DNA of 64,000 bases from Herbidospora daliensis (GTDB lineage: Bacteria > Actinomycetota > Actinomycetes > Streptosporangiales > Streptosporangiaceae), in contig NZ_BBXF01000005.1 of the NCBI RefSeq assembly GCF_001570585.1, positions 868,001 through 932,000 of the forward strand, in the 5' to 3' direction. The notes under the pieces are model-generated. The model was given only the letters and a program-made list of their open reading frames with translations, searched no databases and was not told the DNA's origin. Position 1 is the stretch's first letter; each line of letters starts with the position of its first letter. Below, piece after piece: positions 17,009-24,857 of the stretch. A program made the position numbers and the translations under genes.

Positions 17009-17746
17009 TCAGCGGGCGCGGGCCACCGAGTAGAGGTGGCTGTCGGGGAACTGGGCCGCCGTCAGGACGCGGCCGACGATGATGACCGCCGTCCGCCGCA
17101 CACCCGCCGCACGCACCATGTCCGAGATATCGCCCAGCGTCCCCCGGATGATGACTTCGTCTGATCGGGAGGCGTAGGCGACCACGGCTACCGGGCAGTC
17201 AGGGCCGTAGGTCTCCGCGAGTTCCGCCGTCACCGGTTCGATGCGCTGCACGGCCAGGTGCAGGACCATCGTCGCCGTCGAGCGGCCCAGCGTGGTCAGG
17301 TCCTCCCCCTCGGGCATCGGGGTGGCGCGTTCGGAGGTGCGGGTGAGGATGATCGTCTGGGCCACGCCGGGGACCGTCAGCTCGCGTCTGAGCGACGCCG
17401 CGGCGGCGGCGAAGGCGGGGACCCCCGGAACCACCTCGTAGGGCACCCCGGCCGCGTCGAGCCGCCGCATCTGCTCGGCCATCGCGCTGAAGACCGACGG
17501 GTCGCCCGAGTGCAGGCGGGCCACGTCGAGACCCTGCTCGTGGGCGGCGGTCATCTCGGCGAGGATCTGGTCGAGGTTGAGGTTCGCCGTGTCCACGATC
17601 CGCGCGCCGTCGGGGCAGCGGGCCAGGAGTTCGGCGGGGACGAGCGAGCCGGCGTACAGGCAGACCGGCGACGTCTCGATCACCCGCTGCCCGCGCACGG
17701 TGATGAGGTCGGCCGCGCCGGGGCCGGCGCCGACGAAGCGGATCAC
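17009..17746 (-). CDS. cobM: precorrin-4 C11-methyltransferase CobM
   Basis: A 245-residue SAM-dependent methyltransferase. Markers: FVGAGPGAADLITVRGQRVI, LHSGDPSVFSAMAEQMRRLD, YEVVPGVPAFAAAAASLRRE and ILTRTSERATPMPEGE. GTG at 17746 overlaps the cobL stop (GTGA); the longer open frame upstream is the shadow of cobL. It is the last gene of the long leftward cob operon and converges with cobK with only seven bases between stops. Confidence 0.95.
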   Translation of the reverse strand: MIRFVGAGPGAADLITVRGQRVIETSPVCLYAGSLVPAELLARCPDGARIVDTANLNLDQILAEMTAAHEQGLDVARLHSGDPSVFSAMAEQMRRLDAAGVPYEVVPGVPAFAAAAASLRRELTVPGVAQTIILTRTSERATPMPEGEDLTTLGRSTATMVLHLAVQRIEPVTAELAETYGPDCPVAVVAYASRSDEVIIRGTLGDISDMVRAAGVRRTAVIIVGRVLTAAQFPDSHLYSVARAR

Positions 17747-18903
17747 GTGAGGTCCTTTCTCGCTGACCAGATCGTCACGGGCATGGCGGGCCGCCAGCCG
17801 GTGAAGCCGCCGACCGGCGCGGCCCGGCTGACGGACAGGCGGGTCAGGTCGCCGCCGTGCGCGCGGTGCCAGGCGGCCAGGACCGCCTCCGACTCGACGG
17901 TGACGGCCGTCGCGACCAGGCGCCCGCCCGGCCGGAGGGCCTCCCAGCACGTCTCCGGGACCCCCTCGCCGGTGAGGCCGCCGCCGATGAAGACGGCGTC
18001 GGGTGCGTCGAGGCCCGCGAGCGCCTGCGGGGCCGCTCCGGTCACGACCTTCAGTCCCGGTACGCCCAGCCTCGCGGCGTTCCCCGCGATGCGGGCCGCC
18101 CTGACCGGGTCGCGTTCGACGCTCACCGCGCGGCAGGCGCGGTCGGCGCGCATCCACTCGATCGCGATGCTGCCCGCGCCGCCGCCGACGTCCCAGAGCA
18201 GGCCGTTCGGCTGGAGGAAGGCCAGCACGACGGCTCTGACCTCACGTTTGGTGAGCTGGCCGTCGTGGTCGTAGGCGTCGTCGGGCAGGCCGGGCACGAT
18301 CGGCAGCGGGTCGGCCGACCGGCACTCCACCGCCACCACGTTCAGCGGGTCGACGTCGTCGCGCAGGGGTCCGACGCGCTCCCCCGGCCCGCCGAGCTGT
18401 TCGAGGACGGTGAGGGCGCTCTGGTCGTACCCCCCGGCTTCGAGGGCCCTGGCCACGACGGCGGGAGAGCCGCTCCCCTCGCTGAGCACGATGAAGCGGC
18501 GGCCGGGCGCGAAGACCGCGGCGAGCGGGCGGCCGACCATGCTGACGACCGTCACCGACTCGACCGGCCAGCCGAGCCGCGCGCACGCCAGCGACACCGA
18601 CGACGGGTGCGGGATCACCCGCACCCCGGGCACGCCGAGGCGGGCGATGGTCGCGCCGATGCCGTGGTGCATGGGGTCGCCGCTGGCCAGCACGCAGACG
18701 CTCCGGCCGCCGTCGAGCAGTTCCCGCAGCGCCGGGAGCAGCGGGGACGGCCAGGGCCGCAGCTCCCCCGGCACGCCGGGCAGCAGGGCCAGCTGGCGCG
18801 CCGACCCGGCGACGACCTCCGCCTTCACCACGGCCTCGCGGGCGGCCTCGCCCAGGCCCGGCCAGCCGTCGGCCCCGATGCCGACGACCACCACGTCAGT
18901 CAC
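17743..18903 (-). CDS. cobL: precorrin-6Y C5,15-methyltransferase (decarboxylating) CobL
   Basis: A 386-residue enzyme with two domains: an N-terminal CbiE-like corrin methyltransferase (VVVVGIGADGWPGL, LASGDPMHHGIGATI, IPHPSSVSLACARLGWP) and a C-terminal CbiT-like domain (LTKREVRAVVLAFL, LLWDVGGGAGSIAIEWM). It methylates C-5 and C-15 and removes the C-12 acetate carboxyl. GTG at 18903 is preferred over a GTG at 18924 because GGGGAA lies upstream and the protein then begins directly with the nucleotide-binding strand. It overlaps the preceding PPOX gene by a few bases. Confidence 0.95.
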   Translation of the reverse strand: MTDVVVVGIGADGWPGLGEAAREAVVKAEVVAGSARQLALLPGVPGELRPWPSPLLPALRELLDGGRSVCVLASGDPMHHGIGATIARLGVPGVRVIPHPSSVSLACARLGWPVESVTVVSMVGRPLAAVFAPGRRFIVLSEGSGSPAVVARALEAGGYDQSALTVLEQLGGPGERVGPLRDDVDPLNVVAVECRSADPLPIVPGLPDDAYDHDGQLTKREVRAVVLAFLQPNGLLWDVGGGAGSIAIEWMRADRACRAVSVERDPVRAARIAGNAARLGVPGLKVVTGAAPQALAGLDAPDAVFIGGGLTGEGVPETCWEALRPGGRLVATAVTVESEAVLAAWHRAHGGDLTRLSVSRAAPVGGFTGWRPAMPVTIWSARKDLT

Positions 18904-19264
18904 GCCGCACGTTCCCCAGTTCACGAGTGATCTTGATCTCGATGACGACCCGCAGCGGGTTGGGCTTCGGCTCGCGGTAGCGGGCCGCGTAGAGCCGCAC
19001 CGCCAGCGCGACCGCCTCGGGGTCGTCGTTGACGGTCGCGACGCCCTCCAGGGTCGACCAGCGTGCGCCGTCGACCTGGCAGACCGCCACGCGGCCGCCG
19101 CCGTTTTGGACGTTGCGCACCTTCTGCGAGGTCGAGTAGGTGATGACCCGGGCGACGTCGCCGTCGAGGGTCACCCCGACGGGCACCACGTGGGGCGTGC
19201 CGTCGGCCCGCAGGGTCGTGAGCGTGCACAGGTGCCGCTCGGTCCAGAACTCCTCGAAGCTCAT
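18896..19264 (-). CDS. PPOX-class (split-barrel) F420- or flavin-dependent protein
   Basis: A 122-residue split beta-barrel protein of the pyridoxamine-5-phosphate-oxidase-like superfamily (FEEFWTERHLCTLTTLRADG, VPVGVTLDGDVARVITY, SQKVRNVQNGGGRVAVCQVD). Many actinobacterial members use deazaflavin F420. ATG at 19264 overlaps the cobB stop and has AAGGAG five bases upstream. Its place between cobB and cobL, with coupled overlaps on both sides, suggests a link to corrin metabolism or an accidental passenger. The substrate cannot be read from sequence. Confidence 0.8.
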   Translation of the reverse strand: MSFEEFWTERHLCTLTTLRADGTPHVVPVGVTLDGDVARVITYSTSQKVRNVQNGGGRVAVCQVDGARWSTLEGVATVNDDPEAVALAVRLYAARYREPKPNPLRVVIEIKITRELGNVRRD

Positions 19265-20562
19265 CCGCACTCCTTGACGAAACGGGTCGCTGCCTCCGGC
19301 GTGCCCGCCCAGTGAAGGTGCAGGTAGGACGCCAGGATCCGCCCGGCAGCGTACCCGTCGGCGCCGCCGCGCCAGCGGTAGACCCGCTCACCCGGCAGAT
19401 CGGTGACGGTCCGGTGGAACTCGTGGCCTCTGACCCGCTCCCCGGTCCGGCCGATGACGGTGTCGGCGGTGACGACGGCGTCGCGGTAGCCGAGGGTGAG
19501 CCGGGGCGACATCTGCGACTTGGCGTCGATGCGGCCGACCATGGGGTGGCCGTCGAGCTCCGTGGCCAGGTAGAGCAGCCCGCCGCACTCGGCCAGGATC
19601 GGCCCGCCGAAGGCGGCGATCTCCTTCTTGAGCGGCTCGTTGGCGGCGAGCTCGTGGACGTGCATCTCGGGGAAGCCGCCGGGGAGGATCAGGCCCTTCG
19701 TGCCGTCGGGCAGCCGTTCGTCGCGCAGCGGGTCGAAGGAGATCACCTCCGCGCCGGCCGCTTCGAGCAGCTCGGCCTGTTCGGCGTAGCCGAAGGTGAA
19801 CGCGGGCCCGCCCGCGACGGCGACCCGGGTGTGCGGGGCGGGGACCACGCCGGGCGTCCAGGGTTCGGCGGGCAACTGCGGGGCGGTGTGGGCCAGCGCG
19901 ACCAGGGCCCGCAGGTCGCAGCTCTCGGTGACCAGGTCGCCGAGGCGGGCCACCGCCTCCACGGCCTCGCGGCGGCGTTCGGCGACCGGGATCAGGCCGA
20001 GGTGGCGCGAGGGCGTCTCGATGCCGGGCGTGCGGCGGACGACGCCGAGGACCGGCACGCCGCTGTGGTCGAGCGCGGCCCGGCACACCTCCTCGTGGCG
20101 GTCGGAGCCCACCCGGTTGAGGATGACGCCGCCGATCCGCACCCGCGTGTCGAACCCGGCGAAGCCGTGCACCAGCGCCGCGACCGACTGGCCCTGCCCG
20201 GTGGCGTCGACGACCAGGACCACCGGGGCGTCGATCAGCCGGGCCACGTGGGCGGTGGAGGCGTAGCCGTCCGGGAGGCCGTCGAACAGGCCCATGACGC
20301 CCTCGACGACCGCGATGTCGGCGTCGCGCGCGCCGTGCAGGAACAGCGGCGCGACGAGGTCCTCGCTGGTGAGGAACGGGTCGAGGTTGCGGCCGGGGCG
20401 TCCGGTCGCCAGGGCGTGGTAGCCCGGGTCGATGTAGTCGGGCCCCGCCTTGTGCGGCGAGACGGCCAGGCCGGCCCGCACCAGGGCGGCCATCAGGCCG
20501 GTCGCGATCGTCGTCTTGCCCGCTCCCGACGACGGCGCCGCGATGACCAGCCGGGCTACCAT
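19261..20562 (-). CDS. cobB: hydrogenobyrinic acid a,c-diamide synthase CobB
   Basis: A 433-residue glutamine-dependent amidase. The N-terminal domain has a P-loop (IAAPSSGAGKTTIATGLM) and VVEGVMGLFDG. The C-terminal class-I glutamine amidotransferase-like domain has the cysteine nucleophile in ILAECGGLLYL. It amidates carboxylates a and c before cobalt insertion. ATG at 20562 overlaps the cobO stop by seven bases. The open frame continues upstream without meaning. Confidence 0.95.
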   Translation of the reverse strand: MVARLVIAAPSSGAGKTTIATGLMAALVRAGLAVSPHKAGPDYIDPGYHALATGRPGRNLDPFLTSEDLVAPLFLHGARDADIAVVEGVMGLFDGLPDGYASTAHVARLIDAPVVLVVDATGQGQSVAALVHGFAGFDTRVRIGGVILNRVGSDRHEEVCRAALDHSGVPVLGVVRRTPGIETPSRHLGLIPVAERRREAVEAVARLGDLVTESCDLRALVALAHTAPQLPAEPWTPGVVPAPHTRVAVAGGPAFTFGYAEQAELLEAAGAEVISFDPLRDERLPDGTKGLILPGGFPEMHVHELAANEPLKKEIAAFGGPILAECGGLLYLATELDGHPMVGRIDAKSQMSPRLTLGYRDAVVTADTVIGRTGERVRGHEFHRTVTDLPGERVYRWRGGADGYAAGRILASYLHLHWAGTPEAATRFVKECG

Positions 20563-21146
20563 TCGATGCCCCTCTGTCCCTTCTGCCCGGCGTCCATCGG
20601 ATGCCGGACCTTGGTCATCTCGGTGACGAGGTCGGCGAAGGCGACCAGGTCGGGGTGGGCGTCGCGGCCGGTGATGACGACGTGCTGCGAGCCCGGCCGC
20701 CCACGCAGGGTCTCGATGACGTCCTCGACGGGGATCCACCCCCATTTGATGGGGTACGTGAACTCGTCGAGGACCAGCATCCGGTACGTCTCGGCGGCGA
20801 GGTCCCGCTTGATCTGCGCCCAGCCCTCACGGGCGTTGGCGGCGTGGTCGTCGTCGGACTTGCGGATCCACGACCAGCCGTCGCCCATCTTGTGCCAGGC
20901 GACCGGCGGCCCGATCTCGCCCAGCGCCTTCAGCGCGGCCTCCTCGCCCACCCGCCACTTCGCGGACTTGACGAACTGGAACACCCCGATCGGCCATCCC
21001 TGGTTCCAGGCCCGCAGCGCGAGGCCGAACGCGGCCGTCGACTTCCCCTTGCCCGGCCCGGTGTGCACGACGACCAGCGGCCGGGTGCGGCGCTGGCGGG
21101 TGGTGAGGCCGTCGTTCGGGACGTTCTCCGGCTGACCTTGCGGCAT
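20556..21146 (-). CDS. cobO: cob(I)yrinic acid a,c-diamide adenosyltransferase CobO
   Basis: A 196-residue ATP:corrinoid adenosyltransferase. P-loop HTGPGKGKSTAAFGLALRA, then FQFVKSAKWRVGEE, VLDEFTYPIKWGWIP and VVITGRDAHPDLVAFADLV are family markers. It adds the 5'-deoxyadenosyl ligand after cobalt insertion. It starts one base after the chelatase stop and overlaps cobB, consistent with a single transcript. Confidence 0.95.
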   Translation of the reverse strand: MPQGQPENVPNDGLTTRQRRTRPLVVVHTGPGKGKSTAAFGLALRAWNQGWPIGVFQFVKSAKWRVGEEAALKALGEIGPPVAWHKMGDGWSWIRKSDDDHAANAREGWAQIKRDLAAETYRMLVLDEFTYPIKWGWIPVEDVIETLRGRPGSQHVVITGRDAHPDLVAFADLVTEMTKVRHPMDAGQKGQRGIEW

Positions 21147-21147
21147 C

Positions 21148-23124
21148 TCACGCGGCTTTCATGACGTGGGCGACATCGGACAGGTCCACGACCGGCGCCG
21201 TCAGCCGCACCGCCAGCCGGGCGGCCAGCCCCAGGCGGACCGGCCCCGACTCGCAGTCGACGACGACGCAGGCGGTGTCCTTGAGCAGCCCGGCGGCGCG
21301 GTCGGCGTCGCCGGAGGTGGCCCGGCCGTCGGTGACGACGACCACGAGCGGCCGTCGCGCCGGATCCCTGAGCCGCTCGACCGCGAGCACCTCGGCGGCC
21401 TTGACGAGCCCGGCGGCGATGGGGGTGCGGCCGCCCGTCTTGAGCAGCCGCATCCGGGCCGCGCCCGCCTCGACCGAGGACGTGGGCGGGAGCACGAGCT
21501 CGGCTTTCTCACCCCGGAAGGTGATCATGCCGATCTTGTCGCGGCGCTGGTAGGCGTCCAGCAGCAGGCTCAGCACGGCGGTCTTGACCTCGCCCATGCG
21601 CTTGCGCGCGCCCATCGAACCGCTGGCGTCGACGACGAACAGGACGAGGTTGCCCTCCCTGCCCTCGCGCACCGCCTCCCTCAGATCGGCGACCTTGACC
21701 GGGCCCCGCCGCCAGCCTCGCCGGGCGGCGGCGCGGAGGGTGGCCATGAGGTGGACCTGGGTGGCCTTGGCCGCGGGGGTGCGGGAGCCGACGGTGCGCC
21801 CCTTGGCCGACCGGCCCCGGGACCGACGGCCGGGCGCGCCGCCGCCGACGCCGGGGACGGAGAAGAGGCGGGCCTTGTAGGGGGCGCCGGCCACCTGAAA
21901 CTGCTCGGCGGGGGCCTGTCCGTTCTGCGCCTGGGCCTCCTGGTTTTGATCTGACTCGCCTAGGTCTGACTGGCTTTGATCGGCTCGGCGTCGGTCCGCC
22001 TGCTCGTTCGATTCGGCCTGGCCGGCGTTGTTCTGGGGGTTCTGGCCTGATTCCTCAGGTTGGGCGTCGTTCTGAGGCTGCTGATCATCCGGGCCCTGGG
22101 GCGGGTCGGTGTCGTCGGGATCGTCCGGGAACTGGTCGAGCAGTTCGTCGAGTTTGTTCTCGTCGAGGCCGGGGGCGTCGAAGGGGTCGCGCCTGCGGCG
22201 GTGGGGCAGGGCGAGGCGGGCCGCCTCGCGGACGTCCCTCGTGGTGACCCTGTCGCGGCCGGCCCAGGCCGCGTGGGCGACCGCCGCGTGGGCGGTGACC
22301 AGGTCGGCGCGCATGCCGTCGACCTCGAAGCCCGCGCACACGGTCGCGATCTGCTTGAGGGCGGCGTCGGGCAGACGTACCGACTCCACCCGGGTGCGCG
22401 CCTCGGCGATGCGCGCCGCCAGCTCGCCCTCACGGGCAGCCCAGTCGGCGGCGAACCCGTCGGCGTCGCGCTCGTAGGCCATCCGGCGGCGGATCACCTC
22501 GGCCCGCTCCCCCGGATCGCGCGACGCCCGGACCTCGACCGTCAGCCCGAACCGGTCGAGCAGCTGCGGGCGCAGTTCGCCCTCTTCGGGGTTCATCGTC
22601 CCGGCCAGCAGGAACCGCGCGGCGTGCCGCACCGACACGCCTTCACGCTCGACGTAGCAGGTGCCCAGCGCGGCGGCGTCGAGCAGCAGGTCGACCAGGT
22701 GGTCGTGCAGCAGGTTGACCTCGTCGACGTAGAGCACCCCGCGGTGCGCCGCCGCCAGCAGCCCCGGCTCGAAGGCCGCGACCCCGTGCGCGAGGGCCTT
22801 CTCCAGGTCGAGCGACCCAGCGAGCCGATCTTCCGACGCGCCGACGGGCAGCTCGACGAGCCGGGCCCGGCGCGTCTCTCTCCCGCCGTCGTGCGGTCCG
22901 TCCGGGCATTGGCTGTACGGCGCCTCCGGGTCGCAGGCGAACCGGCACCCCGGCACGACGTCGACGGCGGGCAGCAGCTCGGCCAGCGCCCGCACGATCG
23001 TCGACTTCGCGGTGCCCTTCTCCCCCCGGACGAGCACCCCGCCCACCCGTGGCGACACGGCGTTGAGGATGAGCGCCAGTTTGAGGTCGTCCATCCCGAC
23101 AACCGCGCTGAACGGATAGGTCAC
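21148..23124 (-). CDS. ChlI/ChlD-type chelatase AAA+/VWA protein (probable CobS/CobT-equivalent)
   Basis: A 658-residue fusion. The N-terminal AAA+ domain has Walker A GEKGTAKST, four cysteines in or near GCRFACDPEAPYSQCPDGP, and LYVDEVNLLHDHLVDLLLDA as Walker B. A Gln/Asn/Asp-rich linker (about 335-420) joins a C-terminal von Willebrand A domain with the MIDAS motif DASGSMG. It resembles magnesium chelatase I+D subunits, but in this cluster it most likely powers CobN in place of separate CobS and CobT. GTG at 23124 has AAAGGA upstream; the frame before it overlaps the phosphatase gene. Confidence 0.9.
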   Translation of the reverse strand: MTYPFSAVVGMDDLKLALILNAVSPRVGGVLVRGEKGTAKSTIVRALAELLPAVDVVPGCRFACDPEAPYSQCPDGPHDGGRETRRARLVELPVGASEDRLAGSLDLEKALAHGVAAFEPGLLAAAHRGVLYVDEVNLLHDHLVDLLLDAAALGTCYVEREGVSVRHAARFLLAGTMNPEEGELRPQLLDRFGLTVEVRASRDPGERAEVIRRRMAYERDADGFAADWAAREGELAARIAEARTRVESVRLPDAALKQIATVCAGFEVDGMRADLVTAHAAVAHAAWAGRDRVTTRDVREAARLALPHRRRRDPFDAPGLDENKLDELLDQFPDDPDDTDPPQGPDDQQPQNDAQPEESGQNPQNNAGQAESNEQADRRRADQSQSDLGESDQNQEAQAQNGQAPAEQFQVAGAPYKARLFSVPGVGGGAPGRRSRGRSAKGRTVGSRTPAAKATQVHLMATLRAAARRGWRRGPVKVADLREAVREGREGNLVLFVVDASGSMGARKRMGEVKTAVLSLLLDAYQRRDKIGMITFRGEKAELVLPPTSSVEAGAARMRLLKTGGRTPIAAGLVKAAEVLAVERLRDPARRPLVVVVTDGRATSGDADRAAGLLKDTACVVVDCESGPVRLGLAARLAVRLTAPVVDLSDVAHVMKAA

Positions 23125-23137
23125 TCCCGATTTCCTT

Positions 23138-23692
23138 TCACTGCAACCGCAGATTCCACCGGCCGCCCGTCCCGGTGAGCGAGGCCCGCCCGAGCGGCGG
23201 CACGTCGACCCGGCGATAGTCGGCCCCTGTGGCCACGCAGACGGCGGCCCGCACGACGGCCGGATGCGTGACGGCGAACACCGGTCCCCGGTCGAGCCGC
23301 CCGAGCCAGCCTGCGATCCGGGCCAGAAGCTCCTCCACGGACTCGCCCCCGTGCGGCGCGGCGGCCGCATCCCCGACCCACCGGCCCAGTTCGGCGGGCT
23401 CGATCCCGGCCAGCGAGCGGCCCGTCCAGGACCCCATGTCGAGATCCCGCAACTCGGGCACGATCTCGGCGCCGGGCAGCAGATCGCACCGGGCCTCCGG
23501 CCCCCGCACGATCCGCGTGGCGCCGGTCACCACGTCGAACGACGCGGCTTCGGCCGGTTCGTCCGCACGCGGGAAAACACCGTCACGCTGGCTCGCGGTG
23601 AGCGGATGCGCCGTCAACGTCACCCGCACCGCCGTGACACCGCTGCCGGGGCGAGACCGGCGGCCGGTCGCGTGACCGCCGTCCCCGCTCAC
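23138..23692 (-). CDS. histidine-phosphatase-like protein (CobC-like, diverged motif)
   Basis: A 184-residue protein of the phosphoglycerate-mutase-like fold. The expected RHG motif is replaced by LTAHPLTASQRDG, so the arginine next to the catalytic histidine is absent. The second half keeps LDMGSWTGRSL, HGGESVEELLARI and FAVTHPAVVRAAV. In cobalamin clusters such proteins are annotated as alpha-ribazole phosphatase. Whether this one is an active phosphatase is uncertain. The GTG at 23692, two bases after the cbtA stop, is the operon-consistent start; GTGs at 23629 and 23623 would remove an unstructured N-terminal tail. Confidence 0.7.
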   Translation of the reverse strand: MSGDGGHATGRRSRPGSGVTAVRVTLTAHPLTASQRDGVFPRADEPAEAASFDVVTGATRIVRGPEARCDLLPGAEIVPELRDLDMGSWTGRSLAGIEPAELGRWVGDAAAAPHGGESVEELLARIAGWLGRLDRGPVFAVTHPAVVRAAVCVATGADYRRVDVPPLGRASLTGTGGRWNLRLQ

Positions 23693-23694
23693 GG

Positions 23695-24375
23695 TCAGAC
23701 CCGCACGCGCTGCCGCGCGGACAGCAGGGCGAACACCGATCCGAGCACACCCCAGAGCACGGCCTGCATACCCAGCGACGACACCCGGAAGTTCCACAAC
23801 AACACCGCGGGGAACTCCGCCGGCACCTCCTGGATGGCCGGCAGCACCGCGTAGGCGACGCCGACGATCACCAGGAACGCCGGGACGGCCGCGACCCAAC
23901 CGAAGCGCCGGTGGATCACCGCCCCGGCGCCGAGGGCGAGCAGCCCGATGACGAGCATCACCAGGTAGAGCACGGTCCGCTGCCCGATGGTGTCGGGGTC
24001 GCCGACGGCCGGCGGGTTGCCCGGATACTTGAGGAACGGGACGAGCACGACGGCCAGGAACCCCCCGGCCGCCAGCGTGACGGCCAGCGTCTGCCCGTTC
24101 GCGGGCCCGAACCGGCCCTTGACGAAGGCGTAGGCGAGCGCGAACAGGCCGCCGATGACGATCCCGTAGAGGGTGGTGGCGAGGAACAGCCCGAAGGCCT
24201 GTCCGCCACGGCTGACCAGTTCGTCGGCGTGCGAGTGCCCCGCCCCGGCGGCGGCCTCCTCGATCGCGATGGCCTGGTCGATGAAGGGCTCCCCGACGAG
24301 GAACCCGAAGAGTCCCGCGAGCAGCCCGGCGACGGCTCCGGCGCCGAGGCCCCGGAGGAAGAAGTCCTTGATCAT
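23695..24375 (-). CDS. cbtA: cobalt transporter subunit CbtA
   Basis: A 226-residue inner-membrane protein with about six hydrophobic segments, beginning MIKDFFLRGLGAGAVAGLLA. It has a characteristic loop EEAAAGAGHSHADELVSRGGQ, with two histidines, before the second helix. CbtA is predicted to import cobalt and typically pairs with CbtB under B12-riboswitch control, as here. The start overlaps the cbtB stop by one base. Confidence 0.9.
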   Translation of the reverse strand: MIKDFFLRGLGAGAVAGLLAGLFGFLVGEPFIDQAIAIEEAAAGAGHSHADELVSRGGQAFGLFLATTLYGIVIGGLFALAYAFVKGRFGPANGQTLAVTLAAGGFLAVVLVPFLKYPGNPPAVGDPDTIGQRTVLYLVMLVIGLLALGAGAVIHRRFGWVAAVPAFLVIVGVAYAVLPAIQEVPAEFPAVLLWNFRVSSLGMQAVLWGVLGSVFALLSARQRVRV

Positions 24376-24566
24376 CAGTGGCAGGGGACGCCGAGCAGAT
24401 GACGACCGTCGTGCATGAGCTCATGCAGGAAGTCACCACTGGAGGCGAGCACCCCCGCCGAGTCCATCGTCACGAGATAGGCGACGATCAACAGTACGGG
24501 CACCGCCACCGACCAGGGCAGTAAGGTGCGAACGGGAATGACTGGGGAGCTGGACATCTGGCTCAC
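24375..24566 (-). CDS. cbtB: cobalt transporter subunit CbtB
   Basis: A 63-residue protein with one membrane helix (LLPWSVAVPVLLIVAYLVTM) followed by a histidine-rich tail HELMHDGRHLLGVPCH, the CbtB signature thought to bind cobalt. The GTG at 24566 is preferred because GGAGGAGG lies eight bases upstream; an ATG at 24557 is the alternative. It is the first gene of the long leftward cob operon, about 45 bases below the riboswitch. Confidence 0.9.
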   Translation of the reverse strand: MSQMSSSPVIPVRTLLPWSVAVPVLLIVAYLVTMDSAGVLASSGDFLHELMHDGRHLLGVPCH

Positions 24567-24610
24567 GCCACGATCCTCCTCCGGGATTGCGCGTCCCTGT
24601 CGTAGATCAA

Positions 24611-24701
24611 CGTGGCGGGTGGTGACCTGACTCTCCATCGACGATGGATCACAGTGGCGCGACCGTACCGGACTCTCACCGGTTTCCCTCACGCCGCCAC
24701 A
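24611..24701 (-). ncRNA. cobalamin riboswitch upstream of cbtB
   Basis: The minus strand reads GGGAAACCGGTGAGAGTCCG, then GCGCCACTGTGA, a short hairpin, and GAGAGTCAGGTCACC as the B12 box. The closing stem pairs 24694-24700 (CCGCCAC on the plus strand) with 24612-24618 (GTGGCGG). This is a compact, canonical cobalamin riboswitch. It should reduce cobalt import and corrin synthesis when B12 is plentiful. Confidence 0.95.
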
Positions 24702-24711
24702 ATTCCCGGCG

Positions 24712-24741
24712 AACGTACCCCGATATGCCAAAACCCGTCAA
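24712..24741 (-). promoter_or_regulatory. promoter of the cbtB-cobM operon
   Basis: Minus-strand TTGACG (24741-24736) and TACGTT (24717-24712) are spaced 18 bp, placing the start point within a few bases of the riboswitch 5' end. Predicted by eye. Confidence 0.6.
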
Positions 24742-24787
24742 GACGACACGATCCCGACCCCTTTACAAAGTAGATCAATGGGATGCG

Positions 24788-24818
24788 AAAAGCCCGGAGC
24801 CGTTCGGCTCCGGGCTTT
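24788..24818 (-). terminator. intrinsic terminator after dop
   Basis: A perfect stem GCCCGGAGCC / GGCTCCGGGC (24792-24801 and 24806-24815) with a 4-nt loop, flanked by AAAA and TTT so that the minus-strand transcript ends in a T run. It lies 40 bp past the dop stop and separates dop from the cob operon. Confidence 0.92.
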
Positions 24819-24857
24819 CGACGACGTCGGGCGTGGTCTGGCCACGGACCCCTCAGG

